Positions 33,781-41,700 of a stretch of 45,848 nucleotides of DNA are shown here, in pieces; position 1 is the first letter of the stretch; each line of letters opens with the position of its first letter. Under the pieces are notes generated by a model that was not told the origin of the DNA, ran no database searches, and saw nothing but the letters and a program-made list of their open reading frames with translations. Location: positions 1 to 45,848 of the forward strand of contig JAFGEP010000003.1 in assembly GCA_016931535.1 (NCBI GenBank), written 5' to 3'. Both the position numbers and the translations under genes were made by a program. Origin of the DNA: Bradymonadales bacterium. GTDB lineage: Bacteria > Myxococcota_A > Bradymonadia > JAFGEP01.

Positions 33781-34242
33781 ATGCACAGAGCGTACAACAT
33801 CATCCGCCAGACCCCCCCGTTCTCCCCGCTGAGCGAAGACGAGTTCACCGCCTTCAAGCGCTGCACCAGCACCTGCAACCTCAGCGAGCACACCCTCCTC
33901 TGCCAGTCGGGCGACGACAGCGACACCGCCTTCATCCTGGCCGAGGGAAAGGTGGTGGAGCTCTGGGCAGACGGGGTGGTCACCCATCAAAAACCGGGCA
34001 CCATCCTTCAGCCCAGCGCCCTGTTGAGCGAGGAAAGCTGCGCTCACACCCTGGTCGCGCGCACCGATACCGAGGTGATCAAGATCGGGCGCAAGGCCTT
34101 CCTGAAAATGCTCCAGAAGCAACAGCTGGTCGCCTACGTGTTGCTGGAGGAGATCGCCAAGGAGCTGGCCCACCAGATCCGGGATCTGAACCGCTGTCTC
34201 AATCAACTGCTCCAGGACAACCACTGTGAGCCGCGGGGCTGA
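33781..34242 (+). CDS. Degenerate cyclic-nucleotide-binding domain protein
   Basis: The 153-residue protein has the same fold outline as its neighbour: TPPFSPLSEDEFTAFKRC, EHTLLCQSGDDSDTAFILAEG, then TEVIKIGRKAFLKML. The phosphate cassette reads ALLSEESCAHTLVA, so the Gly-Glu and the Arg that contact the cyclic nucleotide are gone. It probably binds no cNMP and may pair with the first protein. GGGAGG lies 7 bases before the ATG. It ends nine bases from the convergent ruvX stop. Confidence 0.8.
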   Translation: MHRAYNIIRQTPPFSPLSEDEFTAFKRCTSTCNLSEHTLLCQSGDDSDTAFILAEGKVVELWADGVVTHQKPGTILQPSALLSEESCAHTLVARTDTEVIKIGRKAFLKMLQKQQLVAYVLLEEIAKELAHQIRDLNRCLNQLLQDNHCEPRG

Positions 34243-34251
34243 AACACTCCG

Positions 34252-34698
34252 CTAATCATCGGCGCCGTCGGCATCCTGACCCGTCGATCGGCTGGCCAGC
34301 ACCGCCTGCAGCATGAGGGAGGCGGCCACCTGGTCCACCACCTGCCTCCGCCGGGCGCGAGTCACCCCCCCACCGAAAAGAACCCGCTCCGCTTCGACGG
34401 AGGTCAACCGCTCGTCCCACAGGGTGATCGGGATCCGCAGGTAGCGCGTTAACCGCTGAACAAACTCCCGGACCTGGTCGGCTGCCTCGCCGGCTGTTCC
34501 GTCCATGGCCAACGGAAGCCCCACCACCACCTCCACCACCGCCTTGTCGGCCACCAGGGCGGCGATCTCGCGGCAGACCTGCCGATCGGACCGCCGAGAA
34601 AGCGTGACCAGAGGTTGGGCCGTAATCCCCAGTGGATCGGTGACCGCAAGCCCAACCCGCACTGCTCCGTAGTCCACGCCGAGTATTCTCCCCCTCAT
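34252..34698 (-). CDS. ruvX: Putative pre-16S rRNA nuclease / Holliday junction resolvase (YqgF family)
   Basis: The 148-residue protein has the RNase H-like YqgF fold. ILGVDYGAVRVGLAV carries the first catalytic Asp, EVVVGLPLAMDGTAGEAA is the GLP motif, LWDERLTSVEAE carries the catalytic E/R segment, and VDQVAASLMLQAVL holds the last Asp. YqgF matures the 5' end of 16S rRNA; the resolvase name is historical. Start ATG 34698 is fixed by similarity and has no strong ribosome site. It is divergent from the Dam-type gene. Confidence 0.93.
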   Translation of the reverse strand: MRGRILGVDYGAVRVGLAVTDPLGITAQPLVTLSRRSDRQVCREIAALVADKAVVEVVVGLPLAMDGTAGEAADQVREFVQRLTRYLRIPITLWDERLTSVEAERVLFGGGVTRARRRQVVDQVAASLMLQAVLASRSTGQDADGADD

Positions 34699-34929
34699 GG
34701 CACCAGTGTAGCCTCCAATCCGCCACCTGCCCAGCAAGCCCGACCAGACTTTTTCCGATCGCTGGCCTCTCCCGATGGCAGCCTGCGGCGATGGCGTGCT
34801 CTGATGTTGGGTTTTCTGCGCAGCGCGGTCCTGCTCGAACCAGGGCGGAGGGTCATCCCCCAGACAAAAACCTTCGAAAACTTGCGGAGATCGCCAACAG
34901 ACCGCACCATCCCTTTGAAAACGGTCGCT

Positions 34930-34949
34930 CTCCTCCAAGGCGGGAGGAG
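34930..34949 (+). repeat. Hairpin in the leader of the Dam-type gene
   Basis: CTCCTCC (34930-34936) and GGAGGAG (34943-34949) form a perfect 7-pair stem with a 6-base loop. It lies 19 bases upstream of the ATG and directly before the AGGTGG ribosome site. The rest of the 270-base divergent spacer shows no other structure or gene I can support. Confidence 0.4.
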
Positions 34950-34968
34950 CAACCCCAGGTGGCAAGCC

Positions 34969-35907
34969 ATGGAAGGCAGACGTGCAACCCAAGGCACGGC
35001 GGGCAGCCGTGTCCTTGGCGCAACCCCCTTTTTGAAATGGGCCGGCGGCAAGAGCTCCTTGCTCCCTCAGCTCGGGCCCCTCGTCCCCCGGCGGTTCAAC
35101 CGATACTTCGAGCCCTTTCTGGGAGGGGGCGCCATGTTCCTCCACCTCCAACCGGAGGTGTCGATCCTCGGCGACCTCAACCGCCGGCTGGTCGATTGCT
35201 ACCGCGCCGTCCGCGACGAGGTGCAGGCCGTGATCTCGTACCTGGAGGCGCTGCGAGCCTCCCATTGCCCCCGCCAGTACTACACCCTACGGGACAAGTT
35301 CAACCACCAGGCGGATCTTCCCCTGGCAGAGCGGGCCGCCCTCCAGATCTACCTGAACAAGACCTGCTTCAACGGCCTGTACCGGGAGAACAAGGAGGGC
35401 CATTTCAACGTGCCCATCGGCCGCTATGCCAACCCGAGCCTCTTCGACCCGGACAACCTGCTGGCGGTCTCCACCCTGCTCAAGCGGGCCACCCTGCTCT
35501 GCGCGCCCTTCGACCAGGTCCTGGAGCAGGCCAGGGCCGGCGATTTCATCTACCTCGACCCCCCCTATCACCCGCTCAGTCGAACCAGCAGCTTCACCGC
35601 CTACACCAGCCAAGGCTTCGATGCCTTTGACCAGGGTGCGCTCGCCGAGCTTTTCTGCGATCTCGATCGCCGGGGCTGCCTGGTCATGCAGAGCAACTCC
35701 GCCTCGCCAAACATCCGCCAGCTATACCAGGGTTACCCCATGCACCAGGTCATGGCCCGCCGGAGCATCAACTCCAAGGGCCGAAGCCGGGGACCGATAG
35801 GCGAGCTGGTCATCCGCAACTACACAGGCACCGTGGATCTCAAGGAGGTCCGGAAGATCGGCCGGCTTTCTCCCCACGCTCCGGCGGAACCCAGTGCACC
35901 TCGATAG
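34969..35907 (+). CDS. dam: DNA adenine methylase, Dam type
   Basis: This alpha-class N6-adenine methylase probably targets GATC. From ATG 34969 (AGGTGG about 7 bases upstream) it is 312 residues. The N-terminal FLKWAGGKSSLL (21-32), the SAM motif EPFLGGGAMF (48-57), the KTCFNGLYRENKEGHFNVP specificity loop and the catalytic DPPY (197-200) are all typical of E. coli Dam. About 20 extra residues precede the usual start. The 3' end overlaps the convergent PpiC-type gene by 68 bases. No mutH, seqA or restriction gene is adjacent. Confidence 0.93.
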   Translation: MEGRRATQGTAGSRVLGATPFLKWAGGKSSLLPQLGPLVPRRFNRYFEPFLGGGAMFLHLQPEVSILGDLNRRLVDCYRAVRDEVQAVISYLEALRASHCPRQYYTLRDKFNHQADLPLAERAALQIYLNKTCFNGLYRENKEGHFNVPIGRYANPSLFDPDNLLAVSTLLKRATLLCAPFDQVLEQARAGDFIYLDPPYHPLSRTSSFTAYTSQGFDAFDQGALAELFCDLDRRGCLVMQSNSASPNIRQLYQGYPMHQVMARRSINSKGRSRGPIGELVIRNYTGTVDLKEVRKIGRLSPHAPAEPSAPR

Positions 35908-37423
35908 GCTCCTCTTCCCGGCATCGGCCCCAGAAATCGTCCCAGGCTACTGCGCGTCGCATCCTCCGGTACTCCTCCTCGAAGCGCGCCCGATCGGCCT
36001 GGAAATCGCTCTCCTCCTGGTCGTTGCGCGTCACCAGCCGCACCACGAACAGGCTGGAGTTGACCAGGAAGGGACGGTCCACCACCGGCTCTTGCGGGGT
36101 AAGCGCAAAGATGGCCGCCTGTAGCTCTTGAGATACCCCGATGGAGGGGATCATCCCATCCGGCTCCCGACGGACCTCTTCCAGTCGGCGAACCAAAATG
36201 GTCCTCTCCCCGGACCACCGGTTCGGATCCTGGCCCGCCCTCAATCCGGACAGCACCTGCTCGGCAAGGGCGGCCGGCCCGGGCAAGATGACCCGCGATC
36301 CGAGGGTCGCCGCGGCCATCTCCCGCTCCAGAAGGTGGTCCAGGGGACGTGGCCTGGCAGGGTAGCGGTTCTCCACCCGGAAGAAATACAGACCGTGCTC
36401 GTCCCGCTGCACCGGACTGAGCCCCTGCGGCGCGATCTCGAAGGCAGCCGGAAATTGAGGTCGGACGACCCCCGTCATCAGCCCGCCCCTCTGACGTGCC
36501 GGATCTTCGGACACCTCTCGAGAAAGGCGGACCATGTCCGCTCCGGTCTCCACCTCGGCGCGCAGCTGGTCGATCGCATCCTGTGCCGAGGCGACCTGCT
36601 CGGGGGAGGCGTCGGGTGCCAGCCGGATCCGAACGATGCGCACATCGGCCGATTCCGGTTCGGTATAGAGGCCGATATGGTCCTGATAGGTCCGTTCAGC
36701 CCAGTCTGGTTGGGGCAGTCGGGCCAGGAAGGCCTCGATCTCCTCGCTGGTGGGGAGGTTGAGGATCTCGACCACGTCGATGGTGACCGTACGATGAAGA
36801 TAGAAGTAGTGTGACCGGAGATCTTCGGGGGGGATGTCGGCGGTCACCCGATCCAGCCACCGCGGATACACCTGTGCCGCCGACACCAGGTCGAAGAGAT
36901 CCTCGACCTCGAGGCCCAGCTGGCGAGCCAGCTCCTCCGGCCACTCCATCGAGGATCGGCTGGCCATCGGCCCAAGCGATGGGTTGCCGCGCCAGATCTC
37001 CAGGATCTCCTCCCGTCCTGGCAGCAGCCCCAGGGTCTCTCCCTCCCGCAACAGCCGCCGGCGAGCCAGCACCTGTTCCCCCCAGCGCATCAGCTCGTAG
37101 GGGTCGTCCGGAAGGGTCAGTCGTGCAACCTCCTCCAGGGGCCGGCCCCTCATCAGCTGACTGGCCAGGAAGGTTCGCCGGATCTCCCCCAGGGTGACCC
37201 GTTGCGAGCCCATGGTGAGGATCAACAGGTCATCGGCCAGTTCCTGCCGAGGGGAGGAGGTGTTCGAGTGGGTTCCTGCCAACGGGAAAGCCGGGGGATC
37301 GGTCACCCCTGTCCCCGGGAGAACGCCGGTGGTATGGGCACCGGTAGCCCGGACATCCGCTGGCTCTGAGCCGTGGCAGCCGAGGAGGATCGGTCCAAGG
37401 ACAAGAAGGATCCACGCTTTCAT
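35840..37423 (-). CDS. PpiC-type peptidyl-prolyl isomerase lipoprotein
   Basis: The 527-residue protein starts at ATG 37423 with a lipoprotein signal (KAWILLVLGPILLGC, lipobox LLGC). After a Thr/Pro-rich spacer come SurA-like helical segments, then a parvulin-like domain at about 250-360: VRLSREVSEDPARQRGGLM, then PAAFEIAPQGLSPVQRDEHGLYFFRVENR. A second, poorer repeat may follow at about 400-500. It is expected to fold or chaperone outer-membrane or surface proteins in the periplasm. It overlaps the 3' end of dam on the other strand. A TACAAT at 37506-37501 could be its -10. Confidence 0.82.
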   Translation of the reverse strand: MKAWILLVLGPILLGCHGSEPADVRATGAHTTGVLPGTGVTDPPAFPLAGTHSNTSSPRQELADDLLILTMGSQRVTLGEIRRTFLASQLMRGRPLEEVARLTLPDDPYELMRWGEQVLARRRLLREGETLGLLPGREEILEIWRGNPSLGPMASRSSMEWPEELARQLGLEVEDLFDLVSAAQVYPRWLDRVTADIPPEDLRSHYFYLHRTVTIDVVEILNLPTSEEIEAFLARLPQPDWAERTYQDHIGLYTEPESADVRIVRIRLAPDASPEQVASAQDAIDQLRAEVETGADMVRLSREVSEDPARQRGGLMTGVVRPQFPAAFEIAPQGLSPVQRDEHGLYFFRVENRYPARPRPLDHLLEREMAAATLGSRVILPGPAALAEQVLSGLRAGQDPNRWSGERTILVRRLEEVRREPDGMIPSIGVSQELQAAIFALTPQEPVVDRPFLVNSSLFVVRLVTRNDQEESDFQADRARFEEEYRRMRRAVAWDDFWGRCREEEPIEVHWVPPERGEKAGRSSGPP

Positions 37424-37433
37424 CACCACCCTG

Positions 37434-37504
37434 CAATACCGCTTGCACCGCAACCGACGGTGTGCTAATAGCCCGCCTCCTGCGCGGCGTGTTTACCGGT
37501 ATTG
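37434..37504. repeat. 8-bp inverted repeat flanking divergent promoters
   Basis: CAATACCG (37434-37441) and CGGTATTG (37497-37504) are perfect inverted copies 55 bases apart. They bracket the plus-strand promoter in the divergent spacer between the PpiC-type lipoprotein and the small basic protein. A nested dyad CACCG/CGGTG lies inside. This could be a pair of operator half-sites. Confidence 0.4.
37443..37471 (+). promoter_or_regulatory. Promoter of the small basic protein gene
   Basis: TTGCAC (37443-37448), 17 bases, then TAATAG (37466-37471) with an extended -10 TGC directly before it. The expected start is about 50 bases upstream of the ATG at 37531. Confidence 0.55.
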
Positions 37505-37530
37505 TATCTGATGCCGCCAGGGAGGACGCA

Positions 37531-37854
37531 ATGGTAAAGCTCACTCCAGTACAAGTAGTCCGGCAGCGTTTCGGTTCCAAGGCGGAGCTCTCCAAACTAC
37601 TCCTTCCGTTGGTTGACCGCGATGACGGCATGGAAGAAGCGGAGTTCGAGCGCCGGATCAAGACGGCCAGCAACCGGCAGTTGCTTCGCATGTACCAGGT
37701 CACCCAGAAGATCAAGCGGCGTTTCGGCTCCAAGGAGGGGCTGGTCGATGCGATCGTCCGGATCAAGTTTCCCAATGGAAACGCGGACTACCGGGCGAAA
37801 TTGCTCCGCCAGCGGCAGACCCGCCTGCTGGATCTCTACCGATCCCTTCGTTGA
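37531..37854 (+). CDS. Small basic protein with an internal duplication
   Basis: The 107-residue protein is rich in Arg/Lys. It contains two similar segments: QRFGSKAELSKLLLPLVDR and RRFGSKEGLVDAIVRIKF, about 48 residues apart. The predicted structure is all-helical and the C-terminus is very basic (LLRQRQTRLLDLYRSLR), so nucleic-acid binding is possible. I do not recognise a family. GGGAGG precedes the ATG. It stands alone, with promoters and spacers on both sides. Confidence 0.7.
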   Translation: MVKLTPVQVVRQRFGSKAELSKLLLPLVDRDDGMEEAEFERRIKTASNRQLLRMYQVTQKIKRRFGSKEGLVDAIVRIKFPNGNADYRAKLLRQRQTRLLDLYRSLR

Positions 37855-37931
37855 AACCGCCGGCAACAACCGTAACTTGAGCCTTCTCTTTCTCGGCCTT
37901 CGAGATTTTACTGCCTCTTTTCCTCCAGCGT

Positions 37932-37940
37932 TGTTAGTAT
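37932..37940 (+). promoter_or_regulatory. Candidate extended -10 promoter for the carD-like gene
   Basis: TGTTAGTAT is an extended -10 (TGn then TAGTAT at 37935-37940). No good -35 precedes it. The leader to the CarD ATG would be about 175 bases. The remaining 266-base spacer shows nothing else I can support. Confidence 0.35.
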
Positions 37941-38120
37941 AGAGGTTTGCACGGCAGGCGATCGCCAGCCACCCGTCAGGGTCTGGCTACTGCGCCTCGC
38001 CTGGTGTTGCTGCATCTGTTCGCTGGCTCCGTCTTTGCGGCTGGTCCTTCCGCAACCGGGGGGGACCGGCGAACCCGGTGAGGGAAACTGGAGAGCTCAA
38101 CCGTTCTCGAGGGATGGGTC

Positions 38121-38609
38121 ATGGCGCAGTTCTGCGTGGGAGACAAGGCGGTGTACCCGGCACAGGGGGTGACCGAGATCATCGGGGTGGAAACCAAGGA
38201 GATCATGGGGACCAAGCAGGAGTTCTATGTCCTTCGGGTGCTCGACAGCGAGAAGAAGATCATGATCCCGGTGGACAAGGTCAAATCGGTGGGCCTGAGA
38301 GAGGTCATCAATGGAGACACCGTCTCCCAGGTCTACGCCGTGCTGAAGAGGCGGGAATCCCGGTTGAGCCAGGGCAACTGGAACCGACGGTACCGCGCCT
38401 ACATCGAGAAGATCAAGAGCGGCTCCGCCACGGAGGTGGCCGAAGTGCTCCGCGATCTCAACCTGTTGAAATATGACAAGAACCTCAGCTTCGGCGAGCG
38501 AAAGATGCTGGACACCGCCCGCCGCCTCCTGGTCCAGGAGCTGAGCGTGGCGCAAGCGCTCTCGGAAAGCGCCGTCGAATCGCAGATCGAGTCGCTCTTC
38601 GCCGCTTGA
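38121..38609 (+). CDS. CarD/CdnL-family transcription regulator
   Basis: CdnL-type CarD proteins bind the RNA polymerase beta subunit and stabilise open complexes at rRNA and other promoters. The 162-residue protein has the N-terminal Tudor-like RNAP-interaction domain: FCVGDKAVYPAQGVTEI, YVLRVLDSEKKIMIPVDK, VGLREVI. The helical C-terminal domain contains NWNRRYRAYIEKIKSG and LSFGERKMLDTARRLL, with the Trp that contacts the promoter. Length and layout match CdnL rather than the larger CarD with an AT-hook. Upstream of it lies a long leader. Confidence 0.93.
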   Translation: MAQFCVGDKAVYPAQGVTEIIGVETKEIMGTKQEFYVLRVLDSEKKIMIPVDKVKSVGLREVINGDTVSQVYAVLKRRESRLSQGNWNRRYRAYIEKIKSGSATEVAEVLRDLNLLKYDKNLSFGERKMLDTARRLLVQELSVAQALSESAVESQIESLFAA

Positions 38610-38716
38610 CCCCCGCTGTTCCCCCTCCCACTCCCATCGGTCAACCCGCAGGGCGAGCATCGATAGCGGCCCACCTGGCTGGACCTGCCTTGTCCAGCCC
38701 AACTCCACTCCTCGGC

Positions 38717-38745
38717 TCGACGGACAATCGTCGATCGCATACAAT
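38717..38745 (+). promoter_or_regulatory. Promoter of the receiver-PATAN-TPR gene
   Basis: TCGACG (38717-38722), 17 bases, then TACAAT (38740-38745). An inverted repeat CGACG/CGTCG (38718-38722 with 38729-38733) overlaps the -35 and spacer and could be an operator. The transcript leader is about 40 bases. Confidence 0.5.
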
Positions 38746-38790
38746 CGGGTGGGCTGTCTTCCCTGATAGATCTTTTCGAAGGAGGGTCCG

Positions 38791-41700
38791 GTGACCAGCG
38801 AAACCAAGCCCATCCTCATCGTCGATGCCGACAGAAAGAGCCGGCGGATCCTCGAGATCAGCTTGCGAAAAGCCGGCCTGGACTGTGTGGGTGTCGAAAC
38901 GGCCCAACAGGCGCTGGCTCTGCTCGCAGATCAACCGATCAGCCTGATCATCTCTGAAACCGATCTCCCGGAAGAAGATGGCTTCGAGTTCTGCCGGCAG
39001 GTGAAAGCCAAGGCAGAAATCGAGTCCATCCCGTTCCTGTTTCTCACCCACTCCCGGGACATGGCGGACAAGCTGAAAGGCTACCAGCTTGGGGTGGACG
39101 AGTATGTCACCAAGCCAGTCTATGTGCGGGAGATCATTGGCCGAATCCGCTTCCTGCTGCGACGCCGGCAGCAGGAACAGCTCGCCGAGGAACAAGCTCA
39201 GACGGTCACGGGAGAGCTCGACGACATCACCCTGATCGACATCCTGGAGACCATCGAGGATGGCCAGAAAACCGGCGCCTTGCGGCTGAAATATGACGGC
39301 TTGTGGGGCATCATCTACTTCGAGAATGGACAGGTCCTCGATGCCCGGTCTGGTCTGCTGCTGGGTGAAGAGGCGCTCTATCGCCTCCTGAACTGGGTCC
39401 AGGGAGCCTTCACCATCAAGTACCTCCCCTCGCTCAAACGGCCTCGGCGGATCACCCAACCGCTGGCAGACCTCCTTTTAGAGGGGCTGCAAAGGCAGGA
39501 GGAGTGGGATACGCTGGCCGAAGAGCTGGCCTCCCTCGACCTGGTCCTGCGAATCCAGCACGACAAGCTGGCACCCCTGGTCAGCGAGCTGTCCGATTCG
39601 GAGCGCGAGATCACTCACCTGTTCGATGGACGGCGAACCATCTACCAGGTGATCCTGGACTCGCAGCTCGGTGATCTGGCCACCCTCCGGATCATCCGAC
39701 ACCTGGCCGGCCTGGGTCTGTTCGAGCACGCTCGCCCCACGCCGTTCGAACCCGATGACTTCGACCTCCTGGGGCCGGAGGGCGAACCGGCCTTGGCGCT
39801 CGTCCGAACGGCCGAAGAGATCGAAGAAGAGCGTGTGCGGCAGGAGACCCTCCGCAGAGAACGAGAGGAGGAGGAAGAGCGGCTCCGCCAGGAGCTGGAG
39901 GAGCTGCGGGCGCTCAAAGAGGCGGAAGAGTCGGCCTGGCGCGAAGCAGAAGCGCTGAAAGAAGCCGCCCGCAAGCGTACTGGGGAGATCGCGGCCCGTG
40001 AACGTCAGATCATGGTTCAGCTCGTCGGGGAAACCCCGGACGCGCTCGAACCGCCAACCTCCGAAACCGCCCTGGGCAAGGAAGGTCACCCCCCCTGGAT
40101 GGACCTCTCCGCCATTGCCTCCCTCGCTGGCGCCCAGCCGATCGACTCCGAGGTCGATCGGGTGCTGCAAGCGGTTCACAACGAACTGCGGGAGATACAG
40201 CAGGTCATCCAGACCGATCGCAAGGCGCTCGATGAGATCCGGCAGATGACCGAGCTGCAACAACGCCTGCTCGTAACCCCGAAGCAGCAGCAAACCTCTC
40301 TGGCCCATACCACCCCGTTCTCCCGGGATCACACCTCGCCCAAGCACAAGCCGGTCGTCATTTCGGCCGTCGAGGAGGCAAAAGAGGAGGCCAAACCCAA
40401 GCGAAGCACAGCGGACTATCCCGCTGTTCCCTTCATCCCCGAGGAAACCCCGGCGGCTTTCCCTATCGCGCAGGCCGCGCAGCACCTCCAGCCATCGGAC
40501 GAACTGATGGAACGGCTCCAGTCGGAACGACTCCAGCTGTTGGAGCAGCACAAACAGCTGATCGAGGAGATCGCAAGGGAGCGACAGGCGCTGGAAAACG
40601 AGCGGAACCGACTGCAGCGGGAGACGGAAGCACAACAGCAGGCCCTCCAATTGCAGCGCCAACAGCTGGAGGCGGAACTCGACCGAGCGCGCCAACACAT
40701 CGAACAAGAAAAGGAGTTGCAGGCCGAGCTGGATGAGGTCCGAAAAGAGCTGCAACAGGAGCGATTCGCCGTCCTTACCGAGATGGAAAATGCCAAGAAA
40801 TGGAGCCAGGAGACCCAACAACAACACAGACGACTGCTGGAAGAGGAAACACAACGCATCAGACAGGAACTGGCTCGGGCAAGACAGCGCAGCGAGGCCG
40901 AAGATGAGCTCTTGCGCCTGGCTCAAGAAGAGTTCGAGCTGCGGCACCACGAGGCAGATCGCCCCCTCCTCACTGAGGAAACAACCCTGCCACCCTCCGA
41001 GCCAGAGTGGATCGACGGCAGCCTGGACCGGCTGGAAAAAGCGCCTTCCCCTGGCCTCGCCGAAGACCAATCTACTACCCTCGAGCTCCAGTGGAGCAGG
41101 TTGGAGAAACAAAGCCGGCCTGGCGCCCAGCAGCCGGCCACCCGACGACAACAACCACCACCAATTCCCCCGATCCAGGCCGGCAAATCCGCACCCCTCG
41201 CACAGGCTGCCCCCCCCCAACAACCGGAGCAACCACTGCCTCCCCTGAAGATGCCCCCTCTCAAACCAGTCCCCCACCCCCTGGACTCGCTCGGCTCCGA
41301 CGAAGAGCTGGCCGCAGGGATCCACGCCGCCCTTTTCGCTCGGTCGGGCCAAGAAATGATCGGCGAGCCGGGCCGCATCCCCAAGGTGCCTCCTCCCAAG
41401 ATCAGCCCCGCTCCCAGCCCCGCTCCCAGCCCCGCTCCCAGCCTTGCTCCCAGCCCGGATCAGGAGCAGACGACGGCCCAAAAACCCGACAAGCTGCTCG
41501 ATACGGGTGAAGAACAACGGTTCAAAGGGTTTTTTCGCCAGGAGGAGGCCGATCTGGACGAGCTGATCACCCGAGAAGCGGGAATGGCTCACCGCAAGCA
41601 ACGACTGCTGCTCACCGGAATCATCACCGTCCTGCTGGTTCTACTGGCCATCATCCTGTTCGTCGTGCTGCATCATGACAAGTCCACCCCATCCGGAGAA

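Noticed and set aside
34699..34968. N-terminal extension of the Dam-type protein into the divergent spacer
   Set aside because: The frame is open, but the residues resemble nothing in Dam, and ATG 34969 has a good ribosome site just before FLKWAGGK begins.
39478..41601. 707-residue minus-strand open frame opposite the receiver-PATAN-TPR gene
   Set aside because: Its Leu/Phe-rich composition is the reverse complement of Glu/Gln/Arg coiled-coil codons; it has no motif and no promoter.
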